Below, piece after piece: positions 21,926 through 38,603 of a stretch of 64,000 nucleotides of DNA; the first letter of the stretch is position 1; each line of letters opens with the position of its first letter. Position numbers and translations under genes: made by a program. Source of the stretch: Phorcus lineatus (Eukaryota; Mollusca; Gastropoda; Trochida; Trochidae). Location: the NCBI GenBank assembly GCA_921293015.1, contig OV121097.1, positions 30,629,929-30,693,928 on the forward strand, given 5' to 3'. The notes beneath the pieces are model-generated. The model had not been told where the DNA came from and made no database searches. It saw only the letters and a list, made by a program, of their open reading frames with translations.

Positions 21926-22580
21926 ATAGAGCAAGTTCAATTACAAGCAGCTAGGATTGTAACAGGATTGCCAAGATACGCATCACGGCAATTTCTTTAC
22001 TTTGAAACTGGTTGGGAACCTTTGCAAGAACGTCGTAGAAAATGAAAATTAAATTTAATGTATAAAATTCAAAATAAAATGTCACCTCAATACCTTGCAG
22101 AACTTCTTCCTCAAAATGTCGGTCCAAAAAGTAATTACAATTTACGTAACGCAAAATATATTTCCACTCCATATTCAAGGCTTAAACATTCAGAGGAATC
22201 GTTCTATCCATCAGCAATACGTTCATGGAACAATTTACCAGAGAATGTCCGTAAGTCAGAAAGCATTTCAATTTTTAAAACATGTGTTACCAATAAGTTT
22301 GTGTCTGCCCCAAAATATTTTTCATGCGGTAAAAGAAAATTAAATATTTTGCATACAAAATTGCGTTATGCTGTCAGTTCATTGAATTGTGATTTATACA
22401 AATTTGGAATGAAGCCTGATACCAATTGTACTTGTGGATATTATGTTGAGAACTCTTATAATTTTTTCTTTGAATGTTCTCTGTACAAAAAAGAGAGAGA
22501 AAACCTTATGTCTTTGACATTGACATGCTCTTTTAATTTTATACGTAGCTGTTATGCATTTATTTTCAGTAAAATATAAT
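21926..22580 (+). pseudogene. Truncated LINE (non-LTR retrotransposon) reverse-transcriptase 3' fragment
   Basis: Reads in one frame QLQAARIVTGLPRYASRQFL, then YFETGWEPLQERRRK, an in-frame TGA near 22042, then a 173-codon stretch from 22058. That stretch has NYNLRNAKY, SFYPSAIRSWNNLPENVRKS and a degenerate Cys cluster (CTCGYY..ECSLYKKEREN). These are hallmarks of the RT C-terminus and tail of CR1/Jockey/I-type LINEs. An upstream stop and 5' truncation mark it as dead. No poly-A tail or target duplication was identified. Confidence 0.75.
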
Positions 22581-22930
22581 AATTGAATCCGGGGCAAGAA
22601 AGAGCAGTTTTAATTAAAATTGTCTAAACGCATTAAGGATTAAAAATAAAACCCATTCAAATTCTTAATCCTAATAAAGCCACCAACTGGTAGTACATGA
22701 GCTCTAACATAAGATGATAGATATCAAAACAGAATGAAGAAAGTCGTTATTATGTATTGACATATATATATATATATAACGCCAGCGACGAAATTCACAC
22801 CGTAAAATAAATCAATTGTTACCAAGTAGTAAATAATTAGCGGTCCATTATACTCTGTATAAAGTCGTGAACGCGCACCTGTTGAAAATATTACACAAGA
22901 GCTTCACGTAACCCATTTATGTAAAACAAG

Positions 22931-27295
<4,365 letters not shown>

Positions 27296-28035
27296 TGACG
27301 GTTAAAACTTAGTTTATTTGTATGATATGTAAGAATGAATGTATTAGATCCTGAATTAAGGCCTATTAGGGAATGAAAAGTAGGAAAGATCTGTTAATGA
27401 TATGATAAGCAGCCATGTTTACAATTTTAGACATGACCTATCTCCAAAAGCTTCAGTTGCATATTATTTTTCCAAAAGTTAGTTTTTCCACAAGGAAATA
27501 CAAAATGCTGTAAAAAATTCTTCCCCAGATATATTCAGCCCTAACCAGATAGAACCCAGAGCTCCAGATAAGCTACATATCTGCGTATAATAAGTTGATA
27601 TATTAAGAAAATACATAATATCAAACTAAAATTAATTCATATTAAATGTGCAAGGTATTGTAACAAATATGCTCACATTTTATAGTTTGCTTCGGGTACT
27701 CATGATTAGCTTAAGAACAGCGTCTATGAACTTCACTCAAATTCAAATTTCCAATTATAATTGAATAAGCAATGTCTTATTACTTACATTTTCTATTATA
27801 TGGTGTTTATGATGCAATATTTATACACTACACAAGGAGGCAAAAGTTTAAACATACCAGTAGAATTAGATACATCACATATATTAAAATGCTACGTAGT
27901 GACATTGACTATTTCACTTCATATGTTACACATTGTTTTAGAATTGATACCCTCTCCTGTAAACTAAAGTGAGAATCAAAACTTTTAATACCAACTTTAT
28001 TTTTGAGAATACCCACTAGATGTCAAAGTAGTTGA

Positions 28036-28376
28036 TATCCTGCTACATCAGCGTTATGGAATCCGCTGATCGGGCTCTTTCCATATACCATGATCTCATT
28101 CAAGCCAAAACCCTCATATCGCTAGCTATCTAACTAGCCAAAGAAACAACTCGCATCAAGCAACAGCGGGACAACCCAATGGAAAAATCTGTTGAGTTCA
28201 AACAAGTAGCTTCAAGCGCCTTAATTGACGACATTTCATTTGCTAAAAATATAACAGATGATCATAGCCAAGAATATCAAGCTGTACCAGCCGTACGAGG
28301 GATTTGGCCTGAATGAGATCAGGGTATATGTAAGGAGCTCGATCGATGGATTCAATAATGCCGATGTAGCAGGATG
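28036..28376. mobile_element. Foldback/Mutator-type MITE, copy 2, with 9-bp TSD
   Basis: 341 bp. The termini TATCCTGCTACATCAGCG and CATCCTGCTACATCGGCA (other strand) are inverted, with inner blocks ATATACCATGATCTCATTCA / ATATACCCTGATCTCATTCA. It is flanked by AGTAGTTGA at 28027-28035 and 28377-28385. Related to 26095-26372 in its termini and ATATACCCTGAT block, but diverged inside. Confidence 0.85.
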
Positions 28377-30260
28377 AGTAGTTGACATCATACCCTCCTT
28401 TTAGAAATCTTATCTGGAGCTCTGAATCCAATCCCAATTTCCATAATTCTTGCTTTAGGGTAGATTTAGAAATTGTCACAGATGTGTAGACATGGAAAGC
28501 TTCTGTGCTAAAGTCCTTTAATAGCCTTAATGATCATAGGCGTGATGTAAAGAGGAGTGTCACCCCTCCTATAGGGAAATATTATAAGTTGTTGTTGACA
28601 TTGTGATCAATATTTGTATATAATCTGGAGCATAGCATTATGTTCCTATACAAGTTACTCAAATTATTTCTTCTCGCATAACCTCTGTTACAAGCTAGCT
28701 ATATTTCTTAGTTCATTCAGGATCCCCTAATGGTACCATCTTTTATCCTATCAAATGTTTCTTCATGTGAGACCTATTTTTTTCTGAACATGTTGGCATC
28801 ACAAAGGTGAAGAGGCTCTAGTCCTCTCCATGTACACACAAATATTATTAAGGCTTAGTTTGATATTTTGCTGATTGAATAACTTACTTTGATTGCAACC
28901 TGTTACAACTCAGGATTCTGTATTTCAAGCCGAGAAAATACTCCACTTGATACAGAGGTCACTAGGGAAGATGAGTTGAGTAACCTGTGTGGGAAGAGAA
29001 TGGGAGCCATAACATTGATGATGCTTGCTCAAGCTGATGTGATCCTGCCATTTAGTATATGAATATACATGTAACCAAATCTGCTGATAAGTCTGATGTG
29101 ATGTTTTTTGTGTGTATAAGAAATTTTATTGCTTTGATTGTCTGTCGTCCTCAACAACTTTGATTTGGAACTAACATTACATGTTTTAAAGATTTTTTCA
29201 GTATAAACTCTTATGTATAAAAAAAGGAGACCCATTTAAGAATTGTTTGAGTGGCATTTTAGAAGTTGCTAGTATAAGGAAGAAAAGAAACTTTTTTATT
29301 TTTTACAATGGTGAGGTATTGGTATAGATGCTAACACCGTTCTCAAGTATCTGAAGACCAATTCTTTTACAGCACATTCACCTATATGAGGTTTATTCAC
29401 AAAACTACAATTTTCAAAACCACAGCCACTTAAATTTTCACTGTTGCTTTATTCATGATTAACAAATCTTTATTAGATGCTTTGTAAAATAGATGTTATC
29501 AAAAGGATAAAGACCATTTAATCTTGTCAATGTTCTTTGTACAGATGTTGAGTGTGCGTGATTAAATCCTTCATAAAAACTTACAATTGTCTATTCTTTA
29601 TCATTACAAGAAATTATATTGGCTCAATCATACTGATTTACAGAAGACAGTATCACTGACACAAGTATTCAGAAAATAACAAGTGTTGTGCATCTTACCC
29701 CGCATGGCTTCAAGATGAGAGAGGTAGCAATTCTCAAATGATTTCTCATTTGACTATCAATCACAGCAGCTTAAACAACCACCTCAGAAAACTTGGGGAA
29801 TTTGCCACCAGTATAGGGCATGTTTGGGAAGATTGTGATCATAGTATATTGATCCATATCATAATACATTTTGTACCGTGAAGTGTTTGTATCGTCGCAA
29901 GTTTAGTGGGAACTGTTTGCCACTTAAACTGCCTTGTAATATTTCTTTATCTGTATCAGAAGCTTGTGATATGTACAACACACTTATGATGAAAACTATT
30001 AGTAATGTTTGCAGAGCCAACAATGATTAAAACCAATCAGGTTTCTCAATATCCTGCACAGGAAAACTGTTTCTAGGGTTTTAACGTTACTTTGAACAAT
30101 TGATGGATTGCACTGTGTCACTCTGCAGGAGTACTTTAGTTGATAGGGAATAAGAAAATTATGAAATATTATTGTTCGTTTCCTTTAATTAAATTTTATA
30201 CTTAATTTCACTAGCACATGTACATGCAGGTTTATTCAAATTCATTTCAGTTCTAAAATA

Positions 30261-30900
30261 AGTGTATGAAGTTTGGTGAAGATAGCATGTCTAGTTTAGG
30301 AGATATGCTCCGGACAAAGGACTTGGTCATAGATTCACTGTTTTAGTCATGTTTCCATGGAAACCGCAAAAAATAAAAATCATTTGTTGGTCTAACCCTC
30401 AAAAGGCACATCTAGGGATCATGGTTTATTAGTGTATGAAGTTTGATGAAGATAGCATGTATAGTTTAGGAGAAATGCTCCGGACGAAGGACTTGGTCAT
30501 AGAGTCACTGTTTTAGTCATGTTTCCATGGAAACCGCAAAAAATAAAAATCATTTGTTGGTCTAACCCTCAAAAGGCACATCTAGGGATCATGGTTTATA
30601 AGTGTATGAAGTTTGATGAAGATAGCATGTATAGTTTAGGAGAAATGCTCCGGACAAAGGACTTGGTCATAGAGTCACTGTTTTAGTCATGTTTCCATGG
30701 AAACTGCAAAAAATAAAAATCATTTGTTGGTCTAACCCTCAAAAGGCACATCTAGGGATCATAGTTGATAAGTGTATGAAGTTTGGTGAAGCTAGCATGT
30801 TTAGTTTAGGAGATATGCTCCGGACAAAGATTTGTGACGGACGGACAGACGGACAGAATGAACGCTATATACCCCCGCTTACGCTGTAAGGCGGGGGTAT
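30261..30900. repeat. Tandem array of 170-bp units (3 full and 1 partial) with GGACGGACAGACGG tail and hairpin
   Basis: Units begin AGTGTATGAAGTTTG at 30261, 30431, 30601 and 30771, exactly 170 bases apart. The first three are nearly identical. The last unit breaks off into GACGGACGGACAGACGGACA and ends in an inverted pair, TATACCCCCGC / GCGGGGGTATA, at 30870-30900. This organisation is typical of mollusc tandem-module dispersed repeats. Confidence 0.9.
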
Positions 30901-31009
30901 AATAATATATCGAAATAGTAGTTTGCAAAAGTCTATCACTATTGCATTTTACCATTTAGGTCCAATTGTCATCTGTTGTTTCGATCAGTAATGAAGAGAA
31001 AAGTGAGTT

Positions 31010-31320
31010 GAGGTGATATGGGGTTTAACGCCGCTTTCAAGAGTATTTCCCTTATATCGCATCTTCTAGTATTATTACAAGGAGAAAGCCAACAACACCA
31101 TGCGGCTATGCATTGCGGTGAAACCTACAAGCATTGGCTGAAACTTGCAAACCATGGGTGGTACTGTTCTAAAATTCAGTGTAGCATTGCACCCAAACCT
31201 TACTGTGTGAAGAACAGTTCTCGATCTACTGCAGACAAAGTTGCTGAGCCCCGGCAGGATTCAAACCCGAACCTATTGATCCCAAGCCGAACGCCCTAAC
31301 CACTGCGCTATCCCGCCCCC
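31010..31320 (-). repeat. tRNA-derived SINE
   Basis: On the minus strand the unit starts near 31320 with a tRNA-like head: an A-box-like TAGCGCAGTGGTTAGGGCG and a B-box-like GGTTCGGGTTTGAATCC, followed by GCCGGGGCTCAGC. It ends at about 31010 with GGCGTTAAACCCC. The body is shared with a fragment at 60170-60300 (GGAGAAAGC..CAACA..GCTATGC..GCATTGGCT). It is a transposed copy, not a functional tRNA gene. Confidence 0.75.
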
Positions 31321-34222
31321 ATGAAGATGAAAGAAATGTGGCACAATCAGAAGAAAAGAAAAGGCAAACTGAAGTTCATTATATAGGATGATTTATTGTG
31401 TCTGAGACTTCGGTGAGCAATGGACATGAGTGTACAAGGAAAGTAATATGGAGGATGACGGGACTCGTTCCGAGCAAGCATTCCCAGCTGAGAGTACGTG
31501 CCGTACTGGCCTCGTCATACGTAGCTAACATTCGAGACCAAACTGCTTTAACATTTCATCAAATTGACATCCACAAATTCAGACAAGATATTAAACTGCC
31601 TCCTAATTAGAAAAACATGTAACTTTTATGATAATACAGAAAAAAAACCCTTCATTTAAGCAAGAGAGATCAATCATTAATGAACAGGTATAGGGCCATC
31701 TTTTTGTGAAAGGTTGAAGAGTAACAAGGTTGTTTCTTCCCTATTTTGAAACCTCTTTCCTTTAACTTTTTACAAATCGACATTTCCAAAAAAATTATCC
31801 TTATCACGATCAACTTTGAGTCTTCAAACCTACAACCAGCTAAACATCCTGCAATATTGCCAATTTACACAAGCACAAAATTGGCGCTAGTTTAAAACAC
31901 TTTGATTATAATTGATAGTAGCAGTTTCTGCCTTAGTGGGGAATTGGTAAAAAAAAAACTCCCTTAACATTGAGAAAAATTTAAAACCACATTCAAATTA
32001 CTCTCATTTAAGATTATGTCTGTAATTCTTTAATCGAAGAGTTATCTGCCCTTTGCTTTCATCACCTAACACAATTACAAATGTAGTTTTAATCTCACGA
32101 TCAATGAAGATAAGCCGAGTCAAGAATATATATATCAATATCTTAAACTTGTGGATGTCATCTTTACAAACCGATAAAATACTTACCAGCAGATATTCAT
32201 ATTGCACAACATTTGTAATAAGTAAGTCGTATGAATATTTTGACACTACAAAGAAATGTAAACTATACATTATTTAGGATAAAACATAATTTGACAAACT
32301 TTGTCTTAAAATCTGAAACATGAAGGAACATAAATCTAATCCATATTTTCTTGACATATATGCTATTTTTAATAACAGAGCTGTACAGGTGTTTTGTAAT
32401 ACTGAATATTCGGTGTGAACAAAGAAATAAAATGATATGTCACTTTTTACAAAAACACAACCAACATAAAAGCATTTTGATTTTCAATACATTAGTAAAT
32501 AAGCAATAAGTTCATTAATAGGCTTCTCATTCAAAAATCTAAAGCACTTGATAGTGACAAGCTTTAAAAATTAAAATTCATGTTATTGGTAATAAAATGC
32601 AAAGTATGTTCGGGCATATGGATAAAATTTCATTTCAAAACCAATACAATCTAAGAAATACCCTGCAAATCTTTCTTTGAAGAGTCAACAACAAACAATA
32701 AAAAGAAAATTTAAGTAGAAAATCAGTTGAATACAAAAATCCCAAATAGATTTGTTACAAAATGAATTTCATTACAAAAGATACAATTGTATACTATAGC
32801 TATAGCTATAAATGGGCCTTTAGACAAGCCATATAGCCCTGGCATGATACAATCAGATGGTACATGGCTAGTTTACCCCTAACCAGCTGACTAATTAAGT
32901 GTTTTTCCGTTACCTTGACACTTGTAAGCCTTTTTAATACCAAAACATTCCTTAAGTATAATACTTATTAATAAGGGGAAAATCCAAGTTTTATCAAGGG
33001 TAAATAAAAAATGGATTAGTTGTAAAGGCTGGACCTAATTGCATTTAAAGGTAGAGGATAAATGTCACTTCAAGTTTAATATTAACGTCTTAATGCCCAC
33101 AAATAACATTCAATATGTACTCCACAATCTGCTAAGGATCACCTGAATTCACTTCAAACTAAGAAAAAAGAAATTTAGTATTCCAGTCTACTTGGACACC
33201 ATGATAAAGAAACACTTCTAATGCTTAATACATGCTTAAAGCATAACATACACATTTGTTTGATACATGGAGAATACTAAACTACGTCCCATTTAATAAC
33301 ATTTTCATAAACGAATGTGTGGTTTGGTATTTAGCGAGCGAAAGCGAGTTAGATGCCAATACCATTCACAAGTATCATAAAAGTGGAATTAAACAGGACT
33401 TAATTTAGTATTTTATTTATTACTCGCTGAATTATATCAAAGAAAAAGCATGAAAATCGCCATAATTACCATTGCTGCAGCGCCACAACCATTGTGACAT
33501 CACATGATGTTAGTCAACATGCGATGTTATAAAACAATGTGTACTAACAGTATCTTCAACGGGCAATTATAATCATTCAAAGTGTTTTCATCACTCTTGA
33601 CAACCAATTTTGAAAACCTAGAATCTTCAAAATAATATTCGAAATAATCTATCAATAACAAGTTTGTGTCCCAACTAATATATTGACATACTGACACCTC
33701 TGATAAATTTTCAAAATAGATAATAGCCGTTTCAACCCCAAAACCAAACACAATTAGATAATGGGCCTTCAGCTGAAAGGGCTAGAACGAAAATTAAACT
33801 CATCTCAAAAGTTTTTAGTTATATTCATTAATCCTTAGCACTTGTGGGTAATACAATACATGCAAAAAGCTAGTTTTGATCACAAAAATTTGTTTTTTCA
33901 AGTTCATAACAGCGCGGCATCATGCATAAAATACTACGATAAAACAACAGTAAATACTAAAATCTTCTCAAACCTGGACCTGCAGTTCATTATAAAATCT
34001 ATTTGTAATATCAGGTATCACATGAACTAATTTTGATCAAAAGTTACTCAACTGAACTATCACAAAATATACTGATAGTGGATTTAACCCATTTCCTTTG
34101 TCAGAAACAACGCATCTTTGGCTCAAACCTTTATCCTAGTAGCTGCTGTACATATTATACATCTAAATATACACACTGGGAGAAATCGTCCATTCTCTTG
34201 CTGTATGCTTATGGTCTGACTT

Positions 34223-34301
34223 GAATGACATTTATGTAATTAGGCAGAATGACATTTATGTAATTAGGCAGAATGACATTTATGTAATTAGGCAGAATGA
34301 G
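34223..34301. repeat. 24-bp tandem repeat, 3 copies plus partial
   Basis: GAATGACATTTATGTAATTA.. units start at 34223, 34247 and 34271, with a partial at 34295. The full units are identical. Confidence 0.95.
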
Positions 34302-37300
34302 ATGAAACCGTAAGTTTCAGTTTTGATTTATTCCAGATCACTTCCTCTGCTTCTGTGCATGTTGCTTTCTTATGATGGCAATCTTATCATTTACACCTAA
34401 ATCCCTTAAAATTTTAAATATTAAAAAGGCTTTGTTACCATGGTGGCATCTCAACAAACACATTTTCTTTGCTTGTCTTATATCCTTTGATAACGTTTCA
34501 ATTGAACCTTGAACTTAAGGGATAATCCTTTACTTGATTTAGACTTCAGTCAGGCATTCAATTGAAGATAAATCTCAAATTGCTGAAAAGATGTCAGAAG
34601 TTAAGAATCTGATATATTTTGAAAGTACAGTGCAGATAATTGTGCACATATTTTATGATTATAAATATTGCTCCAAAGAAGTTCAAGGTTTAGGGATAAG
34701 AAGTTTTCAGTTTAATTACATAATACATCAAGACAATGCAATGGCATCATCCTGAAACACCAGTGATTTTTTTCAGATTTTGATTTGCACAAATATTTTG
34801 AGCTTAAACTTAGGAAGGTTGAAATCCTATTTAACAATAATTTGCATTTTTATCCTTGCATGTAATTAACATAACTGGAGGTCAACAAAAGAGACATACA
34901 TATACCATTATACCAAGTATTGAGATTAATGAAAAATGAAAATGTATTCTGCCCAATGATACGCATTATCATTCAAACGAGACTATAAGGATACAACAAG
35001 ACGATAACGGCCTTGTTAGACGAAATTTGTACAAAATATTAGAAAGTTGTGATAGCTGATGCACATGCTAGATGCGATGACTAGAGTTGGGAGAATCACA
35101 TGCATCAACATGTGCAGCGGGATATATGTACACAAACCTCCCGCAGGAAGATTCTAGTAGGCTAGCTAGGGTATATCTACATCTCAAATAACTACCTACA
35201 TACAGACAAGTCAACTGTGAGAGGGGCAAAATCAGTGTACTGAGCACAGCATGACTTAGGCTTCAAAGTTAGTGAGTTATTGTTGGGTAATATCTTAGCC
35301 ATTACAGTTATGTAAACTCAAGCCTTTTAATAAACAATTTGATAGGCTCTCGTGTATTTTTCTTATTTGGACTTTTATTATTTATTGCTTGCCTATTTAA
35401 TTAAATTGGCTCTCTAAGTTAACTCTTTCACCATCCCAGGCCTATGAAAAGGTTTCCTTGGGGTGAAATTTGATGAAGGGTAATTATTGTTTACGCTGCA
35501 ATATTTCAGCCATTTGGATTGTGTGTTATTTTGAATACTGGGTTAAGGAAGAATGAACGATCATTATGATTTGCACTGACAAGAATTTTACCTGAAATTG
35601 GTTAATGATAACAATTTTAGATTAAGATTCAATTTGCTTAACAGTCAATTATTTCTTGTATAAATTTCAAACAAATGAGTTAAGGGCAATTAATTGGACC
35701 TAATGAAATTAGGGTCAGGGCTTATTGTTCGAACGCACCTTTTTTGAACAATGAATTTAACTTTCAAGCAAGACATAAGAAATGTCAATTCTGTTCTTAG
35801 CCACAATCGATCCTTTTTATAGTTGCTGATCACATCATAGAAACTCCTAGATTTTCTAAACAAGACGTATGAATTTGCATTTTGACAAATTGTCAATTTC
35901 TGCCACATAACTTAAACTGACTGCCTTTGTCTCTCTCACAGTATAATTCCCTGCAAGTATTCAATGAATGTATTCTTGCTTCTACTAAGGTTATTATGCA
36001 TATTCTCTCATCTACAAGCTGTCGTATTTACACAAGCACAAACTCTTTCAAAGCAATGTCTATAGAAGACCATGGTTGAGCTGAAATGATTAAATCAATT
36101 GAATATATAAACACTTATACACCAAGATTGTAATAAATCGTTCTCAACACAAATTTCAACAAATCTTTTCTCAAGTCAACAACATTTAACAACTGACTTG
36201 GTTGGGAATTACAGTGCCGACGATGAAATAACATATATTTCAAAGAGATTTTGATACTGACATATCAAGCAGTCAACAAAAAGATAAACAAATTTTCAAT
36301 TATTGAAATAAAACAGAAAAAATTCATAAACTTTCAGCAAATTTAGAGATTATTTCAAACTTACTCATATTGACATTCTCACCAGGCATTTCTTCATACA
36401 AATTATTGCTGATGTGACATTTATGATTAAGTATACATTCCCCTTATGCGAATGAATTTTAAGAAGCGAGGTTCCATCATTTTCAGTATTTGCATAATTC
36501 AAAGACAAGTAAATAGTTCATAGGATCCTACTTCAAATTGTGGCTTTTACTCGATAGTGTCAAGACATCGCAAAGTCTCAATTATTCTAAGGCGTTAGCA
36601 AAAATGCCACATCAGCATATTATCTCATTCAATCATTAGGCACAAATTAAAACATACTGTACAACAAACATTGGGAATCGATCTGCATTGAACTGCATTA
36701 AACAATGACAACATGATATATATTACAGTGTCACCATACATGGTAACTAATATTTATACTTCCTCCTTCTTAACCTTCTTCAAATGAAATTGCTACATGG
36801 AGTTAAAACATTGCCGAGCTCAGCAATATTTCAAGCATAATACGGAGATCTATAAAAGCCATTTTCATGAAGTTTTAAACATCCGGAGCTTCTAACAACA
36901 TTTGCTGCACCATGATGAAGAAAGAATAGAAATGTTAAATGGTTGAATCAAGCATCAGGTAAAATGGGGATTCGCAACCAGAATAACTTTCAGATTAACC
37001 ACTGGTATGATGGTCAAATGAATTGAGAAAAATTACTTGCATAATCTATCTTAGATGATGAATTTAGGCAGAGGCTGAATACAGAATGTCACCTCAACTC
37101 CAAACTACTTCATGTACACTACTAATGTTCACTAGACATAAGGTGAATGTATTTTTGATGTTCAATAGTTATAATTAGCACTATGATGAGCATAAAACGT
37201 CCAACTTTCATGCAGAGGACATATACAATATATACATACATATACAGGGGTGTGAGATTGCAACCCTCTAAAGTGGAAAAATTTAGCATTACAAAGCTAA

Positions 37301-37716
37301 TGTCATAAATTACTGTCAAAGAAGAAGGCTGCAAGTTTGTAATCTTCTCCCATGTAAGAACTGTTCACACTGATATTAACCCATCCATACCATCACATTC
37401 AGATTACACAAAGACGAAACCATTATTCCAGCTTGGTTACTTTCATCTTGCAAAACAACTCTGCTAGTAGTGTTTTCTTGACACAACTATCTTAGCCACT
37501 TGACAGTCAGGATCCTTTTCTTATAAATCTCAGAAAACCCTGAATCAACCATATTTTGGTTCAGCATATCAGCTTTCTGAGAGTTCCGTTGCATTTAAGG
37601 TAAAACAGAGTTGAGTATGTTCACACCAGCAATCATTCCAGCAAATCAGCAAACATTTAACTTTCACAATCACTGAGAGCGATTCGCAAACAACAGTCCA
37701 CAGCAGCATCCATATC

Positions 37717-38603
37717 TCAACACGACGAAGCACTTAGTCTCCGCCTTGCTTTGGTTGCCACAATAGGCGGGGCAATGCGCATGGTAAGTGTGGAGCCTAG
37801 ACACAGTTTTGAGGGGACAGCACTGCCCCCTGGTAGTTGAACCAACACAGTGCCTACCGCTGCTACCCCATCGTCTGTGGGTTCTATTGCTATAGGAACA
37901 ATGTTCAATCTGTCGTCCCGGGGGGTGGGAATATGCAAGGGGCTCTCAATCTGGTGTAGATTTCGGGGAGTTTTCGTTGCACGAGTCCTTTTAGGCATCA
38001 CAGCTGGCAAAATAAAAGGATGTTCATGTTCAACAAGCAGTAGAACCTTTGCAAAAGGTCTTGAGGCCATACATTCCATCTCTCTTGCTCGTAGTTGGCG
38101 CGTACGGCGAGCATCAAACGCTTGCTTCATCTTCCACAGCATGACGCACATAGCCAGGAAGAGGAAGAAGCAGGAGAAGAAGACGGAGAAGAAGACAAAT
38201 AAATCAATGTGAGGCTGGTCCTGGCGGAAATACAGACTCCCGTAAGTGACGTTGTGCAGTCCATCCCCCTGGCTCTTGAGGATCAGGTAGAATCGAGATG
38301 TCCGCAGTTCGTGATTGTCTCTCGGTAGTGTTATAATGAGTCGAAACTGTACATCATGGACAAGCAGAATGGTGTTCTGTCGGTAGATGGTGATGAATGT
38401 GTTGAGATCGTTGGCTTTCCTTTCATCCATTTCAAAGTCTTGAGATTCGGGGTGGGCAGGACGGAATGATCGCTTATAGCGCTCGGTGATGTTCTCAAGG
38501 GCATGTCTGTACAAAGGGTCCACTTCAACTGCATGAATTCCAGTACCCTTCCCTACTATAACACGGAAAGTGTTCTCCTTGTTTGAGAAATACACATCCA
38601 CCC
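37717..38603 (-). other. MEGF8: MEGF8 last exon: extracellular stalk, membrane segment, cytoplasmic tail
   Basis: Encodes 295 codons from VDVYFSNKENTFRV to the TGA at 37717. The membrane segment (FVFFSVFFSCFFLFLAMCVM) is at about 38145-38205. It is followed by KMKQAFDARRTRQL and EMECMASRPFAK (38044-38079), the juxtamembrane motif shared by MEGF8, ATRN and ATRNL1 and tied to MGRN1 binding. A later VGTVLVQLPGG..LCLGSTL block resembles the MEGF8 C-terminus. Confidence 0.93.

Larger units (their letters stand above)
20017..22930. other. Divergent intergenic region between VARS1 and PTGES2
   Basis: 2.9 kb separate the VARS1 start (leftward) from the PTGES2 start (rightward). Both promoters and 5' UTRs must lie here or in upstream exons, but no core promoter element can be assigned by eye. 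It holds a palindromic G/C-rich repeat (21076-21235), a LINE remnant (21926-22580) and a (TA)n run at 22761-22780. A block at 20750-20850 (AAATTACGTTTGA..TTTCGATCA) has a diverged relative at 40437-40500. Confidence 0.6.
27296..37716. other. Gene-free interval between PTGES2 stop and MEGF8 stop
   Basis: The two genes converge on this 10.4 kb, which must contain both 3' UTRs. Only short frames are present and none resembles a protein family. Listed repeats are at 28036-28376, 30261-30900, 31010-31320 and 34223-34301. TTTATT motifs that could serve MEGF8 polyadenylation on the minus strand occur at 34327 and 35371-35384, but no choice can be made. From 31.6 to 37.7 kb the sequence looks unique and AT-rich. 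Confidence 0.6.

Noticed and set aside
30261..30840. CRISPR-like regular repeat array
   Set aside because: Units of 170 bp are contiguous with no unique spacers, in a eukaryotic genome.
31245..31320. Functional tRNA gene on the minus strand
   Set aside because: Box motifs are present but it is joined to a SINE body and the cloverleaf is degenerate.
37850..38212. 120-codon plus-strand frame
   Set aside because: Antisense shadow of the MEGF8 last exon.
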